Assembly: GCF_901709675.1 (NCBI RefSeq)
Contig: NC_051089.1
Location: 8,305,476-8,369,475, forward strand
Origin: Syngnathus acus
Lineage: Eukaryota > Chordata > Actinopteri > Syngnathiformes > Syngnathidae
Length of the DNA: 64,000 nt
Direction: 5' to 3'
Made by a program: the position numbers and the translations under genes. The notes below the pieces were generated by a model that was not told the origin of the DNA, ran no database searches, and saw only the letters and a program-made list of their open reading frames with translations. Shown here in pieces: positions 1-15,440 of this stretch (position 1 is its first letter; each line of letters begins with the position of its first letter).

Positions 1-3000
1 GGTAGTCATCATGTCAGAATGTTATGGCCTGGTGTAATCTGACATGTCATAATTATCATGCTTCCAAATGTCTTCTTACAACAGAAGACGCTTGCCAAAC
101 ACACTTGAACACAAATGGTGGAGCAACGCAGATAATACAACAATACTTGGGCATATATTCTTTAGCAGCTTCAAAGAATTGCTAATTACTTCTGCCCACT
201 AGAAGCTTATTAAAAAAAAAGAACTTGTTGTTTTTGGGGGCAGCTCGAAAGTATGAATGGCATTCTTCGAATGGATAAAGATGATTTTAGATGTGATTGT
301 TTTGAGTTACTATCATAGTCACAGAACAAATTATACTTATCTCAAGGCATCATTTTACATTAAACTTGTTTTGAGTTGTTTTTGTGAGCTGTTCATTAAA
401 TGTTGACTTCTTTAGAGTTGGCATGACTGAATAGCATGTTGGTATTATGCTCCTTCTGCAAGCATGTCAGACGCTTGCTCAGGCTTGCCACTTTTGCAGC
501 CAAACCTCAAACCAGAAATTCTTGTAAGCACAACATATTCATTTGCTTGTAAACTTGACAAACTTGTACAAAACATACCTTCTTGACTGCTTTTTTACCT
601 CAAACACTAACGCATCACTGCCAAAAGTTTTGATAGTTACTGATTGAGCGATAACAAGATGGATGTTGACAATGAATTGACAGTCCATCGAGAGTCGCCG
701 CTCACTTTACCTTTGTTGGCACCCGATCACGACATGTTTGACTAATTTCACAGATGGCTTCCCCATTCATTTTAAATTCCATAAAACAAAGTAGAAATCA
801 TTAATGATGATACACCCATTATTAGTATGGAAATTACCACTGGGATGCCTCCGAATCCTGAAAGCTTGTCACTTGAGTGACAGTCTGAGACAATTGGGGT
901 TCATCACACTGTATTTAAGGTCGGGTTTATGTTTTTCAAATTCCATATTGGGCACATTATCCTCAGGTGCCGGCTCGCGCCTTGTTGGTATTTAAGACGG
1001 ATTTCCACCAATATTACTGAATTGCGGAGGCAGTCGCAGCTCCCTCCTAACGGGGAGGTGTCGTCTGCTCACAGATCACCGTTTGGATGAGGGAGCACAG
1101 CAGCATCCCACCTCATTACCGTAGCAACACACTAACCGAGAGAGTGACACACTACTCTCTGTGATTAAGATGTAAATTTCCTCTAATTGGAATGTAAATT
1201 CATACATTTATATGAAGACGTCAGCTGTCAGTTGGCAATATTGTGTCCTTTTCTCTGCCTTTCCCCTGGTCCCCAGGCAGGGGCCGAGGTGCCTGTAATC
1301 TGTATCGTACTCCCGGCAGCCCCGTCCTGGGATTTGCCGTTTGTTTAATGCCAGGCCCATTGTCCTTCATCTCGGCACATCATTGTAATTCTCCCCATTC
1401 ATGTTTCTGTGTTTTGTCGCCGTCTGATTTGCTCTCGCTACCTGTGTTTGTTTCCCCATGCATGGCTGAGCAGCCAGGGCTTTTGGGGAAGGGGGCGAGG
1501 ATGGGAGGGGCGGGGCACTTTGAGACGGGGGCCCGGGTCATTGGGTGGCCGTATTTTGTGTGTGCATCGATTACTTCTGCTGAATGTTCCCGAATGCAAA
1601 TAAGTCCACTTTGAGAGGAAGCACATGTATCTGAAGTAATTAATTTTACCCTTGAATGCCAGCTGTGGTGTTGGTTTGACGTGCTCCAAATGGAGCTTTC
1701 TCACCAAAAAGGTGTTAATTTAGGGATTTGGCAGATGAAATAAGTCTGTTTGCCAATATGTATTGTGTCCACAGAAATCCAATGTGTCTTTTTGTCATTC
1801 AAAGGCGGTATCATCTTGTCAATTTGATACCATGCTGAGGTATGAGTGACACAATAATGACACAATATAAAACATTACCGTGATGGATGAAAGAAAATTC
1901 CAACAGTTGCATGTGATTAATTTTCCAATAGTAGCATTATTATTGCAACTCACTGATTGGAAGTTATGTTGTTTAACCTCTTTACATGACGAATTTGATG
2001 AAAGCTAGTTTCAGACATTTCAATCATTATCATTGTATTCAACGTTAGAATCGTGTAATGTAAATGTTGGAATAATTTGAATAATGTTTGATTGGACATT
2101 TTCTTTTTTCTTGTTTATTTTTCTGTCATTACCATTAGTAGGTGCTTTGTATGTGGTGTTGAATTTGATGTTTTGAAGTGAGTTTTGGCCTCCAAACACA
2201 GTCCCTAGTTTAAGTGCCCCATAGTTCATTGAAAATAGTAAGAGAGCATGATTGTGAAGGCAATAGTTATGTACTGGAAGAATAATCCATTGGCTCCTAC
2301 TAGACTTGGCTGCTGGGGGTCAGTTTAATAATCACATAGACGCAAATGAAGTAGAGTTTCCCAACTACTGGATATGACTTGGTAAACTGCAGGAATATTT
2401 TGGATGAAGAATACATGCCTGTGAGTATTGTTATGGTTTCTGACTACATTTTTATTATCAGAATTTTTCTAAGCAGCACACATGGGTATAAATACCTGTA
2501 TTGTGAATCAGTCAAGTGATTTGTGATGTAACTACCTAATTGACTTGTCACATCTTGCTTACGAACATGATGACTCCAAACAAAAGCAGCAAAGGTATTT
2601 TTCTTGCTGTGGTTTTGTTGTGGGAAATCCCTGATCATGGAGTGTGTGCGTGTGCAACAGGTAAATACATTTTTTTGGTGCATTCCACAAAGGTGCTGTG
2701 TGGCGCCTCTCCGGTCACGCGAGCCTTTCACGACAAAACCTAGTAATTGTTTTTCACTGTCCTTGAGAACTTTCACAATTATTCACACACTTCATTTTGC
2801 TGTGTGTGTGTCTGTGCGCATCCTGCAGTGTCAAGGAGCACTCTTGTTTTAAGTCCATCTGCAAGACCACTTTGTGACCTTGTGTCTAATTCATTAAAAA
2901 AAAAAAGAAAAAGTCTCACATTCCACACAGACCTAAATTCCAGTGTTAACAGCAGGAATTCCATCAATGCTCCCATAGCATGCCAATACTGCTCCACCCA

Positions 3001-6000
3001 CCTGTGGCACCACATTAGCCTGTCATGCCCTCGCTCAATTAGTATCAGGTCCCATAAACCTTTCACTTCCATCTATCACCTTCTGTTGATTGAACCAACG
3101 AAGTGGAAACCCGGCACGTTCCTAGACGTTGTTTCGGAGAGTGAGGAATCAGGTGAATCAGCCGGCGTTGGCTGCATGGGTTATGCTGTCACGGCCTATC
3201 CGGAATGCAGCCACTCCCATGTGCCGAGATGCTGCACCTGTCAGCTGACTGCTCAGGTAGCTAAGGAGGAAGTGACTCACGCACCCTCTCTTCTTAATGA
3301 CTTAGGGCTTGTACAATTCTTATACAAATCCTACAGTTCCCCTCAAAGCTGATATCTGAGTGTAACCGGACTGGAGACTCATACTTTGTTATTCTGGATC
3401 AGTCGTTTTATGCAAATGACTCCTTGAAAATATATGAGCGGGCAAATATTTTTTTAAGTATATTAATGGTCCTTATAAATACTAATCAGCAGCATTTCTG
3501 AGCGAAGTTTGCTCAAAGGGTTTTAACACCCAAACTTTCGATATTATTATGCCTCTTTGTTGTCTTATAATTCAAATCAAGGCAGCACTGTATTTACTTT
3601 TTGCATGAAAATAAAATGCCTGTATTCGACAATAACATCCTGCTAAGTCATATTCAGTTTGAATTAAATTTGGTGTTTAACAAGGTTCAACCAAGTCTGA
3701 GAAAGATTCCAATTCAACATGTAAAATCTAGTTTTAAGTCTGACTGACTGATTGACTAAGGAAGTTCCCCCAGCTCTTATTTTCAATTCCTCATCACCAC
3801 TCCTTTAAAAACCGTTGGCTCAGACCTGACTCTTTTGGTCGTGGCACAGGCTCAACATGCATTGCAGGAAGAAAAGTGGGGCAGCGAGCGAGAGACAGTC
3901 AGAGAATGAAAGACAGAGAGCATTTTGTCCCCCAGGTATGACCGAGTCAGCCATGCAGAAGGATCCCACATGGAGGGAGGTGGAAGAGGAGGGTGATGAA
4001 GAAACTCTTGGCTTTCCCGCTTCCCCCAAAAACACATCTGTCTTCTTTCTCCGCCGCATACACCTTTTGTGCATCCTTGGCTCACCTTCATATATTGGCA
4101 ACAGAGTGGCTGGAGTTCACATTTAAATTGTCTGGCCAGCACGCTTGTTGTTTTCTATTTTCCGGTCTTAGGCTTTTGGATTAATTTGCGGTGCATTTAC
4201 ACCAAGTAGTGTTTCTTTTCTTGCTAATCTGTGTTAGCCCATCATCCTTGTTTTAAATGCGCCGGAGTCATGTCATGGCTGCTTGCATTAAAACAATTAA
4301 ACTTTGTCACCTCCCTCACAACAACACTCATTTGCGAATGTGTCGGGTGAAATTTAGCAAGAAATGATCATTTTCTGAATCACTTCACTGCACTCGCTTT
4401 GTGCCTTTTGCTTTCTTTCTCTTCCTCCGTCGTGTCTTTGAGCTTCTCAAAAGAACTCCGAGCCCCCCCTGCATGTTCTTCTTTTTGCCTCTTTTCTCTG
4501 TACGTTTTTGTCCATCATTATCCAGCAGCACTTTTCTGTGCGTGCAAATGCTTTCTGAACGGCTTCCTTTCTTCCTTTTCAGGGCGGATGTCATTGTTGC
4601 CGCCTGTGGGCTGGGTGTATTTATTTAGGGGTAATTGGTGTGTGGATGAGTGAGGTAATGAGGTGCATCCACACTTGGCTGCTCCCCCTCCTTAGCTGAG
4701 CTGAGCTCCGGCTTGAACTGCACCATCTTCTCCGCACAAGCCAAAGTGGCTTTTTCATACTCAGGTGGACAAACACAATCGCTTGGGGTATACCTCAATC
4801 AAGATTGTGTGTGCGTGCCTATGTGCGTGTGTGCGTGAGCACGTGTGTATTCACGCATAGGAGGGCAAACAGTTGGTTGTTTGCTTGTGTTTTTGTTTTT
4901 TACCATTGAATGTCTGTGAGGCTGAGTGTGTGTTCAGTGGAGCTCAAGAGGACCTTTGGCTTTCCCAGCTCACTGCCAACCTCCATAAGTGGCCCGGATG
5001 TCCTGCAGAGTTACCTAATGATTTCACTTACACCTCCCTTATCTGTCTGGCCCGTGTGTCTGCAAGCGTCTGATGCTTCAGCCTTTACATGCCATTTGCT
5101 GCCTCATATCCTGTAAAATTCAATTGCACAGCACCAACTGTAGCCAGAGAAGCAGGCTCTCCCCCTTTCCCTCCCTCTCTCTGCTCCCTCTCTCCATCTA
5201 CATTTGTAAATACAAACAGCTCCACCATCACATCATCTCCAAGAAACTGTGAATTCAAGTTTGGATTTAAAGGTGTTTGTGAGCTAATGTTACGCATCAG
5301 TTGTTGTGTTGTTATCGGGGTAATTGCTGCCGACCTTCCAGTCTTTGATGGACACACAATTACTGTATGCGACGCATAAGTGGACTCATTTTAGCTCAGG
5401 ATTTTGAGTTGCTAATGGTGCATTATTCAGCTTTTTGGTCTGTCCCCAAAAGTGCCGGGCCAAATCAAACACGCCGCTCCAGGGTAATTGAGGCCCACTC
5501 CGCACCCCCTGCGGTGAGCACGGCAGAACTGTAATCCCCTGACCACTCTGACTTGGCCCCAATCTGGCAGGCCGCCCATTTCCCAGCAAAACTCCCGACT
5601 CGGCCTAGCTGAAGAAGCGGATGGCCACGTTTGGAACTCTTTCCAATGTTGTTATTCAATCTCTACAGTCTCTTAGCCTCTGTTCAATCTGTTCTATCAC
5701 TCGATTGTGAACCCATATATTAGTGCAGCACAATAAAAATCAAGTGTGGTAAAAAAGCAACTTTAAACAGCCAATTAAACTCACTCTCTTGCATCTTTAT
5801 ATTGAGCCAAATAAATGCTATTGCAGTATTTAGAGCACTGTTGTTGCATAGTACGTTTTTCGAAAGAGAGCTATTGATTGTTCAGTATCATGTTAGTTTT
5901 TAACATGCAGTACAAAAAACAAATGAAAAATGGGACAAAACAAATTTAATCTCATACTGAAACGCAGAGTACTGTCCCATCGAAAATGAGCAGCAAGAGG

Positions 6001-6320
6001 TCTGTGGCCCCTGTGTGTATTTTTAAAATGTATCCGTGTAAACAGCTTTTGCTTTTTATGATCCAAATTCTGTTATTAATTCTGTGTTCATTATTTTTTG
6101 TATGTTTTTTTTTTAAATGCTAACAATGTCTGAGGTGAGATGTCACCTCTTATAGGGGTCATATTCCAGAGAGGGTATTTAGCACTGTCTCCCTCCATTT
6201 TTAACTTCAGCCCGTGTGCTCCCCAGGCTCTGGCTCACTTTGTAATGGATTTAATAATGCGTAACAATTAACACTCATTCATTGCTCTGGGTTAGCGGCT
6301 GGCTGCTGCATTCCAGGCTA

Positions 6321-6343
6321 AATAATAATAATAATAATAATAA
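6321..6343. repeat. (AAT)n microsatellite
   Basis: About eight AAT units directly after GCATTCCAGGCTAA, in the non-coding region downstream of pax6. Confidence 0.8.
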
Positions 6344-9300
6344 AAACACCAAACAAAAATCCCCATCACCCCGGGTGTATCAAGAAGCTCCGGGTGATGG
6401 AGAAAATGGAAGGTGGTGAATTTTTTGACAGGCCGGCCGAGGTGATGTCTCATTGCCTCTGACACCCTCGAACACCCTAAAGGTGGTTTAGCCAATAGTC
6501 TACCCAGGAAGCACCTCACCTAGTTGTGGCTAAAATTACACAACCACCACCTGCCCACAGGGACACTGTACTGGAAATGAGAGCAGAGGTGGTGGTGTGA
6601 TGAAGAGAGCCAGGAAAAAAGAGCAAAGAGCCGAAGAACTGTTTGTCAATGAGTATTGCCGTGAGAATTTAGGTTGGTTGTAAAGAGTAATCCCTTGCAC
6701 AAAATTTGGAATACAATCAAGCTTTTTCAGAAAAAATGCCTCTTGAGTTCTGTGGCAGCCCTAGGATGATGCTGAAGTTCCTGCTAGAATATAAAGAGCA
6801 ACCTGTAACACCCTCAATAAATTGTTTGTGACTTTCTAAATCTTTTTCCTTTATTTAGCACCTCACTAGGTGAGTCACGAAAAATTTTCACCGTCTTGGC
6901 TCTTACATTTCCAGTTGTCCCTAGTTTTGGTGTTTTGACGCGCTCCGTCATGTTGATGTAAATCTGTATCAGAGAAGAGAGCTTCTGGGTCAAATTTTAG
7001 TTTTCTAGAGTGCTTTAAAAGTTCAGTGGATTAGTGGAACAAAGCATGGCAGCCCCAGGCGATTCCAGTCTAGGTTTGCAGAGAAAATATCCACACTGAG
7101 AACGGGGTGGCTGTTGTTTCAACGGAGCACAAAAAGGGACAGTTTCTGGATGGGAATGCCTATTTTATCATTACCACTTAAAGCCCATATGCAAGTGAGA
7201 AAATGAACAACAAATCGCTTAAATTGGTCATCCAATTTTTTCAAAGTTTTTATTCTTTTTAAAGTCCCCATACAATAAAGTGAAAAATGAAAATAACTCC
7301 ACTAAATTTGGCATACTACATAGTTTTAACAACAGTGCCAATGACAATTTAAAAAAATTATAAAGGAGTTTTGGCATGTAGTAGTGTTAGCATTGGGCCT
7401 AGTAATAACTAACTAACTCACAATCGTGCCGGATACGAGCAAACTCAAGTTCTAATGTAGTGGTGGAGGGGGAACTCTTGCCGGGAGCAATTTTAGCCAT
7501 GGCCAGAAATTGAGGATAACTGAAATGGTAAAATACAGCAAATTATACAACATATATTCTCCACATTTCAGTCCTATATAATTACCAGTCTTTGCACAAA
7601 TTTTCAGCAATTATCTTTAAACATATACTATACATAGTGTATTCAAAGATAATTCAGGTTACAGGTTCTTGCAGTTTGCAAAAATCTAATTTTTTCATCT
7701 AAGTTGTAGAAATAAATGAATAAACAGATCCGTTTATTCTTCCATCAAAATTCTACAAATAAATGAATAAGCAGATCATTGCTTTTCAAATAGCATCATT
7801 ATAATACTGTATAACCTTGGCACACTGATGAGCCATTAACTCTGGTTCTTTATATTGCCAGATCATCTATGAATATCCTCATCTAGCCTTACAAAGTTTT
7901 TTTCTATCCTTTGAGAAGAAATCTCAAGACGGCTGCTGCAATAGAATGGTAACAATTCTAGCTGCTTCCCAGTGGCAGAGTTCAGGCTGTTTGCCTGTCG
8001 ACTGATGTGCTGTGAATGGCGTTCGAGGCTCTAGGCTGGTCTATGTGTGGCCCGGCTGGTCCAAGTCAGCAGTAATGACTGGCTTTGGCCAGCATGCCTG
8101 TTAATGTGAATGGGGTTACTCTGGGCAACACCTTTTCAGCAGGGTCCTATGAAGTCCCCAGTATGGTGGTCTTTGTCCGCACAAGGGCTGTCCTCTCAGC
8201 AAAAAGGGCTCCTTTTTTGTGAGCACTATCAACTGGTGATGGATTATACCCAGCCCTCTTTATTCGTTGGGACAGACTTAACAGACATGGATGCTCGCAA
8301 ACATACACACACTCGCGCTTGCAAGCTCGCACAAAGACACCAAAAGGTATTACATTGAAGGACATCGACACATTATCTTAAACAATTGTGTCGAGGAGAG
8401 ATTAAACTGCTGCACAACTTGGGTGAAAGTGACATTTCCGTCATGCATGAAATCTTATTAGGTGTGACTAAAAAAATCATAATTTCTGACACAATACAGC
8501 TGCTGTAAACCACCAGACATCCTCTGCCGCATTCTGAGGCTTCAGCAACAAAAGAACCAACTTTTCCCTTTTGTCCTTACACTGCATTTAATCTGTGATT
8601 TTTATCATGACTGACATCAGAAATATTTAAAATGGTGAGCCGCATGGTGCAGTCTTTACGATGCCTCAAAGATGCTTGGTGCTGATTTTTTTGCTGGCAC
8701 AACTCTTCTACAGGAGTGATTACCTCCACACTTCCCAGTGGGTCAGTCACTTCTTTGGACTGACACAGTAACCTCTAAATGACCTTAAGATTTGTCAAAT
8801 GTTAGCCCTATCTATTAAATTGTTTGATTTCCATAAGACAGTTGAGTAAAACTAGGCTGTGTTTTCCGGTATTGGACACGTTTCTGACATTTGCACTGGA
8901 GAGAGGCGTGTGTATCTGCATGTGTGTGGGTGTGTGTTTTGTATAATCATTTTGTGTAGTTCTTTACTCACAGTAACCCAGAAATAAGCATCAATATTAC
9001 ATGACTAGAGCTCCACAGTAATGCTCTGGCTTTTATTTTTTGGGGACTAATGGAAAGAAATCTCAAGACAGTTTTTCTGTAATCCTTCATCACCTATTAA
9101 TGCTTCCACATCGTCAGGAACACATTTTCAAACAAAAACATTTTTCTAAATTTACTGTATGATCAAATTAGACTTCATGAAAGTAGTAAAAGACTTATTA
9201 CTTGATTACTTCTGTAGTCCAAATCCTACTTGAAGCTTTGTTGATATCATGCAGTCTCAGCAATGACGAAGCAATATTAAGTATGCTAGCTTTTTAGCGG

Positions 9301-12300
9301 AGTGTGATTATTATAGCGGGACCTCTGTATGGCACTGGAAAACCTGCTCCTACCACGTGTCAGCGATGCTTTAACCTGAGGACGTTCATAGTTTGCAGGG
9401 TAAAATGTGTGTTGGAGAGCGCAAGAGGTCCCCCAGATATTGCTGTCATAACCCATGCAGCCGCTCTCTTTGCTATGGGCCTATGTGTAGTGAAGGCAGC
9501 ACTTAGACATGTTTGTACTTTTCGCCCTCTATCCCGCTCCCTTTCTCCCTTGGCTCCATGTCACCCCAGGGGTGGACCAGCATTCCCTGGCTGTGCCCAA
9601 GTCCATAACACCATCTAAACCCCCCTCTTGCAACCCATCACCGCTCGGGTCAATGTGCCCTCGCCCCCCGCCGCTGTCAACCTTACAACGCCCACAGTCC
9701 ATACCGACACAGGCCCGCAAAGAGAAACAAAACAGATCTGAAAAGAGACCAAATGGCCCCACGCAGCGCCTTCCTGTCAAAGGCCTTGACAGGCCCAAGG
9801 AGAGGCCCCCAGAGGACCTCAGTTGAAGATGATGATGACGACGGAGATAACAAGTCAAGTTGTTGTGTTACAGCGCACTTACACTTTGGCCCCTTGTTTG
9901 TCCGTTTGCTTATTCAGAACCACTGCAGAGCTAACTGATTACCATGCATGTCATGTTTACTAACATGGCACATGCTATCAAATGCTGTCTGTGAAGCGTG
10001 AAGGGTAAATGGTGGGCCAGCTACCTACCCCAAAGAGCTGGAATAAACATTCCATTAGGAAAAATAAAATAAACATGAAATATTGTCAGCCACTCAATTT
10101 CCTGTTTGGACATGCTCGCTTAAAATGAAAATCACTCACGTTATTAGTCGCTTCGCATTCTTTCGGTGTTTGGGAATATAATTACTCTCAAAATGCTTAC
10201 TCATCCTTCTGTCAGAGAGATTAGCCACGAAGCAGAAGATGTTTTGCCCGTGTGGCGTCAATCTTGACTGTTTTTATGAATGTCTCTTGGATGATCCTGG
10301 ATCAGGCACAAGGTGATAAGACGGGCAGGTCTCCATTAAGCAAGAAAGCATTGCTTAATTCATTCCTGACACCTTAAGACGGTTTTAACGAACTGATTGA
10401 AAATCATCAGCATTCGAGGTGAAGAATCAGAAGAGTATCAAGGAAAGTATTCGGCAGTAAGTTGCACATTAATAAGTGTGAGAATGACATAAGTCGATTG
10501 AACAATCAGAAACCACGAACACACTGGATCAACAGGTTATTCCTTATGCGAGGCCAGAGATCATGTTGCAGTCTTTGTTAGAGCAAAAGAAGAGGAAGGT
10601 CAAGCAGCTCGTCAGCTTTTGTTTGCTGCAGGTGGGCTAGAATTACCCAAGTGACAGGATTTATACTGGGGCTCTGGCTGCATTTTTTTCCTGCCAAGGG
10701 AGCGGAAGTCTTGTGTGGAACGGCCGGCGTAAATGGGATGATGCTGTGCTTGTCAAATTGAAAAGATCACATCACCTCATTATGTAGGGTTTTCCTGGGT
10801 TAAAGTTAACACTTGTTCCTATAGATCCAGCAAATGATTTTCCCACACAATAGGGTGTAATTTTATCGCTGTGGGGGATTATGGCACTGGGAGGTGATTT
10901 AGTCAGCAGATGGAACAGCAACTCTGGGAACGTTTCCCCCAATGTTGACTGTGAAATGTTCTACCTCTATTTTCGATTTCTGGGCACTCTGGTTTGTCGT
11001 GTGGTGGTCAGCCTGTTTGCTTGGTTGTTTTTGGCTTTTATTTTTTGTAATCCATATTCAAGATACATTGTTGAATTTTTGTCTTTTTACTGACTTTCCA
11101 TTATTCAATGATCAATGGTTGCCCCAAGTAATGGTAAATATCGTGTCACTTGCATGAGCATGATCCAGCCCCGGGTAATCTGATTTCAGCGGCCAGACCG
11201 GTCGTCATGTGTTCCCTGCGAGCTGTTGGGTTTCCCATAGTTTTAATCTGTACAGTGACATGGGCCATTTGAAAGTCTAGCTAAAACACTATGGAATAAA
11301 TGACTCGTTAAAAATTAGCACTTAATACTCGGATCATTAGTAAGCTTTTACCACTAGTGGAATGCCTTTGAAGGCACTGTTTTGTGTAGCTGGTCCATTG
11401 TTAAGATCCTGCCAAAAAAAAAACTCTTAAGCCTCAGAACATAATGTATGCAGCCTTACATAGTAAAACTATTATTATGATATAAGCAAGGAAAAACATT
11501 AACTGTGATTTTATGTCTTCTCCAAAGCATTAATCGGCAATATAATCCCAATAAACATCCGCCCCCAATATAGGGAAGCGAGGAATAACAAGCAGCATGT
11601 AATGTCATATTCTTTTGAGAAGGGGGTCTTTGGGGTGATAGGTAAGCCGAATGGAATTGCCTATTGTGGGGTGATATTAGTAACCCTCTTAGGCAAAGCC
11701 AGTCTGTGGGCTGGCCCCGAGGGCTCATTTCAAATGCTTAACGCTCGTTTGGAGCTTTGTCACCTCTCCGCCTGTCGCCAGCGCAAACTCCCAGCCCCTC
11801 CGGCCGCGGAACGAAGCTGAGCCGCGAACCTTTATAGTGCTCGCCACCAGGGAGGATGCTCTGTCACACATGTAGTCGCACTATAATGGTGGCTCACGTT
11901 CATATCGACACCCTCCCCCCCCTTCTGCACCACAGCCAATGGTCTAATTTCCCGCCATCCTCTCTTATCCGGCGACACCCTCCTTTCCCACTTGCTGCTG
12001 TTTTTTCCCCTCTTTCTACAACCTCGTGAAGGTTGCCAGGCAGCCGGGAAAGACTTCTCTCACACATACACCCCACGATGCCTGTGAGGGTTTTCCGGAT
12101 GTCCTTGTTTACACCATAGTGTGTGCAGGTCATTGGGAAGCAGACTTTGAGCGTCCCATACCATGTGTGTTCTAAGTCCTCCACTAGTCTCCAATAATTT
12201 GGTGTCAATGCGGACGACCTAACTGGTAGTGAAGTACATACTTTCTGTATTAGCCTGTATGCATTCTCCTTGTTGCATGAGTGATAGACAACAACGAGCC

Positions 12301-15251
12301 TACGAAAGCTTTAGTAGCTTTCTGACGAATGTTTGGAGCCAATCGATTGGTTTTGTCTGCTCCTCCCTCCAACTTTGGCGTTACCATTGATTGTTCTCAT
12401 GTGTCCCTGAACTCGGAGGTTAGAGGAGCTGAGCTGAACTTCTGGATTGCTTTGACCTTCGCTCCGCACATGCTCAGTGTGCCCACACAGCCCTGAGCCA
12501 AACAGACACAGCCAAGCCAAGGCTGTGGATGCGTGACAGCCAGACAACGGTGTGATCTTCCTCTTCTTTTTTTTTAACTTACCCTCTGAGGATGATGTAT
12601 ATGTGATTGATTTTCCTCCATCCCCTGCTCAGTAGTATGTTTCCGCTGCAGTGCACTAAGCAGGACTGAGTCCAGGCTTGATCAATGCATTGTTTTTCTT
12701 TTTCAATTACACTTGACTGAGCGAACGACACGAAAGGTTACGCAGGTGATATTTGGCAGGGGTGGAGGCGGAACGTCTGGAAGCCCCCTCAAGTCCGATA
12801 TGTGAGTTTGCACAGGTGTCTGTGTACGCAGAAAGAACATATCTCAGTGTGAGTTGACCGCTTCAACCCCTTCGTCATCTTGCTATTCTCAGCAAGCTTT
12901 TCAATGTTGAAAATGTAGCCACTTTAAAATCCCTGTGTAAAAAGTGAAAATAAACGTCTTCATTTTACACACTACAAGAAAAATGTTAAATTGCCAAATT
13001 GAAATGATTAAGAAAAATAGTCAACTGTATGAATCTTCCACACAACAAGAGCAACACAGCACACAATTTACGACATTTTAAGATTACATAGGCGAAGTAA
13101 CCTAATTTGTGCAGCGGTTAACGGCACAACAAATTTGGCTTATGTTGCCACAGAAGGATTCGTGCTCCTTTGTAAACTAAGGACCACCGGTAGAATATCA
13201 CACCACAACAACCCAACCCAACCTGCATATTGATTTAGCAATGCAGCTATCGCCATCCCTTCTGCACACACCGTTCCAAGCCTTAGCGTGGCAAACGTAT
13301 CTTATATCTATCCACCCAGAGGGAATCTCCCATCCATCCCATGTAACCTTACCTAACCACCCAACATAAAATTATAGGTCCTTCGCAGTGGTCAGTATTC
13401 ACCTGCCTTAGATAATCTACTGTGCAGCATTAAGACCGCTCCTCTTGTTTCATCTCACAAAGGACTTGAGTTCACGGGAGATCTTATGGGTTTGACGCCC
13501 CAATGATCTGTTGGCCACTGTAGCAGGAGTAAAATGTCCTACCACATCAGATGTGAACATCAGCAAACGTTCTGATATTTAGAATCACCGGATCCCTTAA
13601 AAAAAAAAAAAAAAACATAGTAAAAAAAGGAAGCGGTCTACCCTAGAGCGGTGAAGAGCGTTTCGTAGTACCGAATTATCTCTTAGTATTGACGCCGTTA
13701 AAGCCCGTACCAAAACACCTACTCATTAGGGAACAGATAAGTATCTGTGGGAGTGGGAAGGCTCTACGAAAGCTGCATGTCTGGAGGGGGTGAGGATACA
13801 GTGGGCAGAGAAGGCTTACAGGAATGAGCTAGGGGGAGAGTTGGGGGGGCGAGGTGCACCCTTTGACCAGGTTTCGAATGTCTTGGCAGATTCTTTCAGG
13901 GGCAAATTACAGGCTTTAGCTCCTCTTGTACCCAAAATGCCTTCATTCTGATACCTTCAGAGGTGCTCAAGCAACACACTGCCCGACATTGTCCTGAGCA
14001 CACTCGACTCTGAAGGCACTTCACCTCAGCTTCCTCTCCCACTCTGAGCCTCTTCAAGACTTTGTTCATTGGAGAGCCATAGGCGGCTTTTCTGGCGGAG
14101 CCTGAAGCAGCATAGCGTAGCCACGCTTAAGCTTTATAGCAGTTAGCGTGTTGGTCTTAGGGAGCTTTGCACGAGTGGCCCTCATTAACCTCTTAACGTC
14201 TTTGTGCTTTGAGTTGGCACAGGGCTGCTCTCCAGATAAGCTTTTCTGTGAAACGAGTAACTCAGTTAAAAGACTCGGGCACTCATTTGTGTTACACACC
14301 CAATCAGCTCACACGTACTTCTCATGTACATTTCAGCTGTTCTCTCTTGGTATGTTTACACGGTGAAAACTTATACTTTAGCGAAAAGTTCCATTCACCT
14401 TGACATAGATTTCATCTATTTTGCTGTCTAAAAAAAAAGAGCATGTCAACTTAGTTGAGCTACATATATGCAGACCTTTGGGATTAATCAATTATTTACA
14501 TCTATTTACTATGTGTTTATATACGTAGCTACGATATATCTTCACTCAGGCAGAATTTCGCCTCAACAACACAACACTGTCTTATGAATGTTCAGTGACA
14601 TTTTTCATCTCTACTTTATGATTGTTTTCCAAATGTTTGCATGTTCAACTTCCATTGTGGAACAATTTTATATTTTCCGTTAAAAACTGTATTAAATGGG
14701 CTCGCAAATTTCTTTCTATCAAACAACTCATCAATATTAGTTGTTTGATCAGCGTTAGAATAACGAAGTGGCCCATGGAAAAATGTCACCCCATGTCCTC
14801 GGACCCAGAGTCTGAAAATGCCTGCTACAGGCCACACAATCTCTCTCTCTCTCTCTTACACACACACAAGGATTCCCTGAGTCGTAACAGACCTAAAGCT
14901 CTGCGAAGCATTTAGCAACACGCTAGCAGGTTTACTCCACGCTGACTGCTCTGTGCAGAGTGCTGAAGCATCTAATGTAATTTAAACGCAACACGGCTCT
15001 CTGTGAACAAACATCATTGAATGGGTAGATCTACTGTATGTTGATCCCCTTTTTTTGCCATCCGATCTAATGATCTTCCCCACCCCTTCCTCCTTCCTCC
15101 CCCTTCCAACTCTCATTTGTGTAGCGACTACATTTGCCTCCCGACTTATCTGAGACAGTGAGTCGTGTGAGCAGGGGGGAACTGGCAGGAGCAGCCGCGG
15201 GGGGTTCTGCCTGTGGCTCTGCCAACAAGCACCTGGATTTCTAGAGCTGGA

Positions 15252-15440
15252 GTGGCTACCAAGGTTATTTTAGTTTACAAACACTAACAAAATAAACTGA
15301 AAAAACATTTTTATTGATGAAACAAAATAAACAATGAAAATGCTTTTTCTAAGAACAACAATTTTACAAAATAAGCTCAAAATGAAATATAAATAAAACT
15401 AAAATGAGAATTCCAAAACTATTATAATCCTGGTGGCTAC
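15252..15440. mobile_element. 173-bp hAT-type MITE with 8-bp target-site duplication
   Basis: The element 15260-15432 starts CAAGGTTATTTTAGTTT and ends AAACTATTATAATCCTG, imperfect terminal inverted repeats of about 17 bp. It is flanked by a perfect 8-bp direct repeat GTGGCTAC (15252-15259 and 15433-15440), the duplication length of hAT elements. The interior is A-rich and non-coding. Confidence 0.75.

Noticed and set aside
2747-3352. 201-codon plus-strand open reading frame
   Set aside because: No recognisable domain; composition looks like random translation and it overlaps other long frames on both strands.
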